From positions 2,728,001 through 2,792,000 of the forward strand of contig NZ_CP071872.1 of NCBI RefSeq assembly GCF_022647665.1: a DNA stretch of 64,000 bases, in the 5' to 3' direction. The DNA is from Streptomyces formicae (GTDB taxonomy: Bacteria > Actinomycetota > Actinomycetes > Streptomycetales > Streptomycetaceae). A model generated the notes under the pieces. It saw nothing but the letters and a program-made list of their open reading frames with translations. It was not told the DNA's origin and made no database searches. Below are positions 63,857 through 64,000 of this stretch, piece after piece; within the stretch, counting starts at the first letter, position 1, and every line of letters starts with the position of its first letter. The position numbers were made by a program, and so were the translations under genes.

Positions 63857-64000
63857 TCAACTCTTTTGTCCCATCGTCGAGTTGTGGACCGTGACGGTTC
63901 GCTGGGCGGTGGTCGCATCCTCTGCCTCGCTCAGATCCCGAGCGGCGATGCGCTTCATGTGCCGTGCGAACACCGCCGCGGCCTCGGGGTTCATCCGGAT
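63857..64000 (-). CDS. C-terminal end of an unidentified protein (cut by window edge)
   Basis: The minus strand reads open from 64000 to TGA 63857 with coding-like text (MNPEAAAVFARHMKRIAARD ... QRTVTVHNSTMGQKS). About 47 residues are visible, too little to name a family. Confidence 0.4.
   Translation of the reverse strand: MRMNPEAAAVFARHMKRIAARDLSEAEDATTAQRTVTVHNSTMGQKS

Noticed and set aside
1..64000. tRNA or rRNA genes
   Set aside because: I saw no cloverleaf with TTCGA/TTCAA arm and acceptor stem, nor rRNA segments, including at both ends of the element.

Overview
The window is a high-GC actinobacterial chromosome segment, almost certainly Streptomyces. The support is very GC-rich third codon positions, frequent GTG starts, ATGA/GTGA stop-start overlaps, DUF397/Scr1-type regulators, CotA-like oxidases and S-type cytochrome bd. 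It carries about 55 genes.

Layout. (1) 1-6.9 kb: end of a sugar ABC solute-binding gene and an overlapping Gfo/Idh/MocA dehydrogenase, a multicopper oxidase, a carbon-nitrogen hydrolase and a catalase. Three of these genes (the dehydrogenase, the oxidase and the catalase) contain single-base frameshifts although their sequence is otherwise intact. (2) 7.1-14.9 kb: purine and glyoxylate catabolism. It holds tartronate semialdehyde reductase, hydroxypyruvate isomerase, two small helper genes, OHCU decarboxylase, 5-hydroxyisourate hydrolase, uricase, 8-oxoguanine deaminase and a urate/xanthine permease. (3) 14.9-22.6 kb: a decayed integrative element. It holds an exonuclease remnant, a frameshifted large serine recombinase lacking its catalytic domain, a PD-(D/E)XK-like protein, four translationally coupled microproteins, a divergent DUF6879 plus Scr1-type XRE pair, an iteron-like repeat field, a PIN-domain protein and phage-like remnants. 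(4) 22.6-34.5 kb: native genes again, then malate synthase, a MobA-like protein, an IclR regulator, allantoinase and allantoicase, which complete the urate-to-glyoxylate-to-malate route. (5) 34.6-45.2 kb: a two-component system, a P450, and an inositol-type sugar locus (Gfo dehydrogenase, GntR regulator, two tandem solute-binding proteins, permease, ATPase). (6) 45.2-60.7 kb: a stress and respiration block: YihY, GAP, DUF6325, SHOCT, ClC, cyclase, GMC oxidoreductase, SDR, CydAB, cation/proton antiporter, GH15 and DUF2254. (7) 60.8-64 kb: a ROK kinase, a small membrane protein, a universal stress protein and a partial gene.

How it works together. The purine genes on both sides of the element share a 15-bp operator, TCAACA-N3-TGTTGA. 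It lies at the catalase, OHCU decarboxylase/uricase, allantoinase and malate synthase promoters, which suggests one regulon, probably under the IclR protein encoded here. Catalase would remove the peroxide made by uricase. The hyi-glxR operon has a different, paired operator, TTCCG-N5-CGGAA.

Quality note. Single-base indels, mostly in C or G runs, break at least five otherwise intact genes. They may be assembly errors rather than biology.
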